A DNA stretch of 64,000 bases from Liolophura sinensis (taxonomy: Eukaryota > Mollusca > Polyplacophora > Chitonida > Chitonidae). The notes under the pieces are model-generated. The model saw only the letters and a program-made list of their open reading frames with translations, ran no database searches and was not told where the DNA came from. The position numbers and the translations under genes are program-made. This document shows, in pieces, positions 60,401-64,000 of the stretch. Position 1 is the first letter of the stretch. The number at the start of each line of letters is the position of its first letter. The stretch lies in assembly GCF_032854445.1 (NCBI RefSeq), contig NC_088302.1:36956191-37020190 (forward strand). The letters are read 5' to 3'.

Positions 60401-63400
60401 TATAAAGTTTGGTAAAGTCAAAACATTCCAATGTACACACAACTTCTGACATGAAAGTGTACACTTCACTAGAATATACACAGTATCAAAAGTAGATGAA
60501 TACAAATTTAGGCTTATATCCTGGTGCATTCTTCACCCTTACAAGACGTTCTTACAATCCTGCTAGTAATCATCTTCTGGTTTAATTCAGATATCTGCTG
60601 CTTATGTATTTAGAACAGCACTATGGTCATGTTGACAGCTTATTTGATTGATTGATTTATTTATTTGATTGGTGTTTTATGCCGCACTCAAGAATATTTC
60701 ACTTATACGATGGCGGCCAGCATTATGGTGGGAGGAAACCGGGCAGAGCCAGGGGAAAACCCATGACCATCCACAGGTTGCTGCCAGACCTTCCCACATA
60801 CAACCGGAAAGGAAGCCAGCATGAGCTGGACTTGAACTCACAGCGACCGCATTGGTGACAACTTATTAGAAGATTTGGAATTAAAATTTACTGTTTACAT
60901 TAAGTCATGCATAAACTATTAAAATCATCTGTTTAGAGTTTTGCTCAACCTCTGTTACAGGACATTTGATAGGCTATTGTGACAGAGTCTGAATCTTTAC
61001 CCAACAAACCTAAGGTATATGTGACCCTACCTCAATTAAGAGGACCTTCCACAAAAAACATTTTTCTTTGTTCAAAATTCATTTGACAGATGAGCTAAGT
61101 CGACATAAGCACTGGTGTTACCTCAGTTAACAGGCTTTTTTCATCTCCAACATTTAATACTTTTCAGTGATAGAACATCTAATGATGGAATGGCTCAGTC
61201 AACTTAAGTTCTAGTGTTGAGGCAACCAATCAGCTCCTGACTAATGAGTTTGCTGCCACCTGCAATCCAGCTCTCGCTTGTTTTTTTTCCTTGATTAGGA
61301 AAGAAGCATCGACTAGGTTTGTTAGGCAGCTGACAAAGCACCTAATAATTACCATTTAATTATCGTTTTCCTTCAGCCACACACTTGACTGCCCTCATGG
61401 TAGTAATATTGTATGATGTTAGACCCTATCACTGTAAATATACATGCACCAATCTAATAAATGAATAAATAGAAGGAATCATTTAAGGCAGTTCGCTACA
61501 ATTTAAATTTAAGTATTTCTGCACTGATTTTCATGCATTTGTACTTGGTCACATCTGTGATGAAAGTTCTCCACTTACTGTGACGCCATGTTTCAGACGT
61601 TGCAGTAAAACATTCAGCGTCACTAAAATGATGTGATTTCTTACGTTGCACCTCTGCAGATAAACCATTACAACCGCATAAATTTTGTACAATATGTTTT
61701 TATTTATATGATTTTGCACTAATGTTGCACAAAAAAGTAGTTTGGTGAGCCTGATTCCTTTATTTGAAATTATCCATTCCCACGATTATTTGCAGAAATG
61801 TCAAAATTTTAACAAATTCTGAGAGTTAGAAGTGATGCAAAAATCTATACATACATCTGAGTGATATGTAGTGTAGTTACATGTGTATCGCACGTAAACG
61901 GACAACAAATATGAAGGCATCGTAAATGTTCCTTAGACAAGAAAAGTATTTCATTGACCACATATTTTTCACTCTATATTACTTCTTCTAACAGTTAAAT
62001 GCTAGCACTTCACCATTTTTTACGGTTAAATGCAGCAAGCTACCTTATTAAAAGGTGTTTTAATATGAGCTATTTTATCTCTGATTCAACACAATCGAGA
62101 TTTGCTTACCCAGCCTACACAGGAGCTCAAACTGTTTCTCCAGCTCCTGTTTGCTCATCAGGGGCTTCTTTCCTCTGCTACAGGAGGTCCCCGGGGACAA
62201 GGAGCCGTTGTCCATGAAACCTGGGGGAGGGGGATTAGCCATACTGGAGAAGTCGATCACAAGGTCATCATCTGGGGTCTTGGGAGGAGGGATTAGGGTC
62301 AAGTCTGAAATAGATCACACTTCAGTTAGCTATGGACAGATCAATGAAGCCCAATAATTGTGTAAGGGTTTGAATACTTAAACTCAGAATTCATAAACCT
62401 GACATCTTACATAAACATTGATTTAACACCACATTCTGAAAAAAAATTACTTAACACATTTTAGATTTTGGTAGTTTCTAACCGGTTCACAAAATCCACT
62501 GACTACACAGTCATGAGATTGAGAAACTATGCTCTTCATTTTCTTTCCAGCATGTTTTATTCCTTTATTTTAAGATTTCCTCTGGCAATTTATTGAGGCT
62601 GAGAGTTAGATGTCCAATTGTAAATGACCTTTTACTGGAATCTTAATTTTGCCTGTCAGTTGTGCTTAACTGACATAGCAACAGCTGGAAAAAGGAATTT
62701 ATTTATTATGGCATGTTTTAATGCAGGAAGTACACGTGTGACAACATGGCATGCAGCCTACATTTAATTTTAATTGCCAGATGCGGACAGGCCAAAACAT
62801 GATGTATCCTATTTGCAATTACAATTTTTTTTCCAAACTAAACAAATATTACTTTATTGATTCAATCTGCAGAATTCAACCTTCCGTCAGTGCCTATGGC
62901 AACAAGGTTAAGGTGTTGTATTGGTTTTATACTGGCACTTTATGCTGGCACAGGACTGAGTATGTACGTGCTACATACACACTACATGCAGGGATGTTCT
63001 GATTCATGTGGACTGTAGATAATACACAGAGGTCATATATTCCTCCTAACCAAGGCACAAAACCATGATATTCATGAATCAATGTCATCATTTATGAATC
63101 CATGTCATTATTCATCGATCTTACTCCAATCTGATTGAGACGCGAAGTTAGGAAGTCATCATTCCCTGCCATTTTGAGATGTCAAATAGAATTCACTTTT
63201 CACATGTACATTTATTGGTCTACAATCCATATAGATGAAGGAGAAGAATGGTTCCAAGTCACTGCATTGGTATATACTGTAAATAACCTAAATTTTTACC
63301 CAAATACATTTTTTTTGAGGCAAATACATGTTCGAAATACTACGTTATGTCCTAAAATTTGTCCTAAAAAGTTACATTTTTTAAAGCAGGATATTAGACC

Positions 63401-63896
63401 TAGCTCCCAAACAAACCTCAAAATGCCTTCCAAAGATCAACAGAACTTTCAGAATCGGCAAAATGTAAACCTTAGTCAAGAGTGAAAATTTAGGTTGTTT
63501 ACTGTACAAGGGAAAGCCATTACAAAATATATAATGTAAACATATTAACATACATGTACTTTGTGCTGACTAAATAAGAAAATAAGCAACCTTCACCACA
63601 ATAAAAACAGAAGATCATCCAATTCCAGGATTTTCTATGCCAGATTAAGCCAATATTACACCACCCTCCTCTTTTTAATTTTTTTTTTTTAACAAATGCA
63701 TGTAATATCCTTCCAGCAAAATCATTATTACAGCTCCTTACTGCAATTATGTAGAACAAAAATATGATATTGCTTGACCGTGGTTATATTTATAATACAA
63801 CAATAAAAGATTTATTGACCAGTAGAAGTATATTATATATAAGTCAATAGCAAGACATTTTACATTACCTGAACTTTTCACAGTATCGCAGCAGAG
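44243..63896 (-). CDS. 3' part of a large Ser-rich scaffold-like gene, family unresolved
   Basis: Five exons join in phase: 63896-63869 (tentative), 62304-62110, 60079-58446, 48990-48934 and 45460-44243 (stop TAG), about 1,043 residues; the 5' end lies outside the window. Features in order: LTLIPPPKTPDDDLVIDF and NPPPPGF; a short coiled coil (KQELEKQFELLCRLDDD); an acidic stretch (FTEDESDSGNE); two similar acidic-helix-plus-Pro motifs (ELNTDIDDLIARLTVPPPP and ELSLEEEIAALIIPPPP); a long basic Ser-rich region; a predicted helix (FAALKAKLQEYRDIMLRRR); a basic segment (GRERKKRGPLKALKAVFE); and a C-terminal ~170-residue helical domain (from about YTNFIKFVLSKNYETD to LMKQATWLASLLGDLMK). The layout suggests an adhesion or actin-linked scaffold, perhaps from a FERM-containing family, but I could not name it. 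Coding is certain from the long frames and phase agreement; function is inference. Confidence 0.85.
47115..47275 (+). mobile_element. SINE family A, 5'-truncated
   Basis: GCAAAGGTCTGCAGCAACCT, GCGGATGGTTGTGGGTTTTC, ACCGGGCTCTGCCTGG and tail GTAAAACACCAATCAATTAA. Confidence 0.85.
48110..48430. mobile_element. SINE family E, diverged
   Basis: Begins (TTATTTA)n then GATTGTCGTTTAAATAATGC, continues GGTGGAGGTGACCAGAGTGG and GTCACCAAGGCCCCATATGT, and ends with a degraded tRNA-like segment. Related to 22545-22665. Confidence 0.6.
48934..48990 (-). CDS. scaffold gene, 57 nt exon
   Basis: Acceptor gccttttgacag, donor CTCCAG/gtaaac. It reads EIDGDHSVVEQLPATESLQ, phase 0 on both sides, so it can be skipped without a frameshift (a possible cassette exon). 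Confidence 0.75.
49125..49560. repeat. degenerate tandem repeat, ~45-50 bp
   Basis: Recurring phrases GTAAACAATCTTCAAAATAC, ATCATAATACTGGATTCA and variants, about nine times with heavy divergence. Confidence 0.8.
49777..50123 (-). mobile_element. tRNA-derived SINE, family C
   Basis: On the minus strand a tRNA-like head (TTTGGTGGCCTAATGGTTAC then AGCGTCC) precedes a body shared with 23536-23850 (plus-strand phrases CAACCAGTCCTGTTTCCTTG and CTCTAACCTCTCAGTGCTAA). Confidence 0.82.
51269..51857. mobile_element. 589 bp fold-back element with ~165 bp inverted arms
   Basis: Arms 51269-51436 and 51691-51857 are reverse complements: left TTGTATGGTGGGTATTTGGG, ACCACCTTTTGGTATTTAT; right ATAAATACCAAAAGCTGGTC, CCAAATACCCACCATACAAA. 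The ends read TAAAGG...CCTTTA. No transposase frame; a MITE or fold-back element. Confidence 0.8.
54546..54765 (-). mobile_element. SINE family A, head-truncated
   Basis: ATTTATTTCATTGGTGTTTT, ATGCCGCACTCAAGAATATT, GGCATAGCCCGGGGGAAACC, GTACGGCCGGAGAGGAAATC. It stops at GCGATGGCATTGG. Confidence 0.88.
56310..56390 (+). mobile_element. tRNA-like relic
   Basis: GCTGGTCAAGTGGTATGAAG (A-box-like) and, about 50 bp on, GGTTCAAATCC (perfect B box). It lacks a clear tRNA end and looks like a SINE head or tRNA pseudogene. Confidence 0.45.
58446..60079 (-). CDS. scaffold gene, large central exon
   Basis: Acceptor gttttgtcatccgcag, donor GCTCAG/gtgagt. 544 codons open, starting (D)DDKEQIGTRLSDCVF and ending SLRALAGNSNAQ. 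It contains both acidic-plus-PPPP motifs and the Ser-rich basic region. The apparent frame beyond 58446 toward 58422 is intron. Confidence 0.93.
60080..62109 (-). other. intron of the scaffold gene
   Basis: AT-rich intron with one SINE (60650-60858). No exon recognised. Confidence 0.65.
60650..60858 (-). mobile_element. SINE family A, head-truncated
   Basis: TTTATTTGATTGGTGTTTTA, TGCCGCACTCAAGAATATTT, GGAGGAAACCGGGCAGAGCC, AGGAAGCCAGCATGAGCTGG. Stops at CGACCGCATTGGTG, nearly the same point as the copy at 54546. Confidence 0.9.
62110..62304 (-). CDS. scaffold gene exon
   Basis: Acceptor ctatttcag, donor CTGG/gtaagc. 195 nt, phase 1 to phase 1. It encodes LTLIPPPKTPDDDLVIDF, SSMANPPPPGFMDNG and a short coiled coil ending ELLCRL. 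Confidence 0.85.
62305..63868 (-). other. intron of the scaffold gene
   Basis: AT-rich intron between the 195 nt exon and the tentative micro-exon. No other feature seen. Confidence 0.5.
63869..63896 (-). CDS. tentative 28 nt micro-exon of the scaffold gene
   Basis: Between an acceptor-like ttaagaatag and donor TTCAG/gtaatg one frame reads LCCDTVKSS and ends in the phase needed to make Asp with the next exon (SS-D-LTLIPPP). Very short, so it needs transcript support. Confidence 0.4.
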
Positions 63897-64000
63897 CTAT
63901 TCTTAAAGATTTAAACAATATACACGTAAATCACTTGTACGTATTTCCCAGGAAAAAACGTAACCATAACAACAATATGTAGCACCCATTCATCAGATAA

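Overview
This is an AT-rich, intron-rich animal nuclear sequence. Long introns and gene-poor spacers are filled with tRNA-derived SINEs, MITE-like fold-back elements and minisatellites. The commonest SINE (tRNA-like head with A and B boxes, a conserved body, and a CAAATAAATAAA tail) is the kind I associate with molluscs and other lophotrochozoans. A bivalve, gastropod or brachiopod-like source is therefore likely, but this is inference. There are no bacterial operons and no CRISPR array.

Layout. (1) About 1-12,000 holds the 3' end of a plus-strand gene. Its last exons encode a Ser-rich linker and a C-terminal SH3 domain typical of GRAF (ARHGAP10/26/42) Rho GTPase-activating proteins, followed by a long 3' UTR or flank. 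(2) About 13,090-15,950 is a satellite-like block: a 71-74 bp minisatellite with a higher-order duplication, then a 43 bp array. (3) 17,056-20,410 is a complete three-exon plus-strand gene for a secreted C-type lectin with a Cys-rich tail. (4) 20,411-30,245 is a repeat-rich spacer. (5) 30,246-31,445 (minus) is a coding exon for a FAM181 protein that keeps the conserved N-terminal block and the omega-loop motif used by FAM181 and YAP proteins to bind TEAD transcription factors. (6) 31,542-44,242 is a spacer with a possible enhancer block and a promoter-like TATA region. (7) 44,243-63,896 (minus) is the 3' part of a large multi-exon gene whose five visible exons join in phase to give about 1,043 residues: a Ser-rich protein with Pro clusters and a C-terminal helical domain. 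It looks like a cytoskeletal or adhesion scaffold, but I could not fix its family.

The four genes do not form an obvious pathway. GRAF proteins (membrane and actin remodelling) and the large scaffold are both plausibly cytoskeletal, FAM181 points to TEAD-dependent transcription, and the lectin to secretion or immunity. All splice models rest on GT-AG signals, phase agreement and protein similarity judged by eye.
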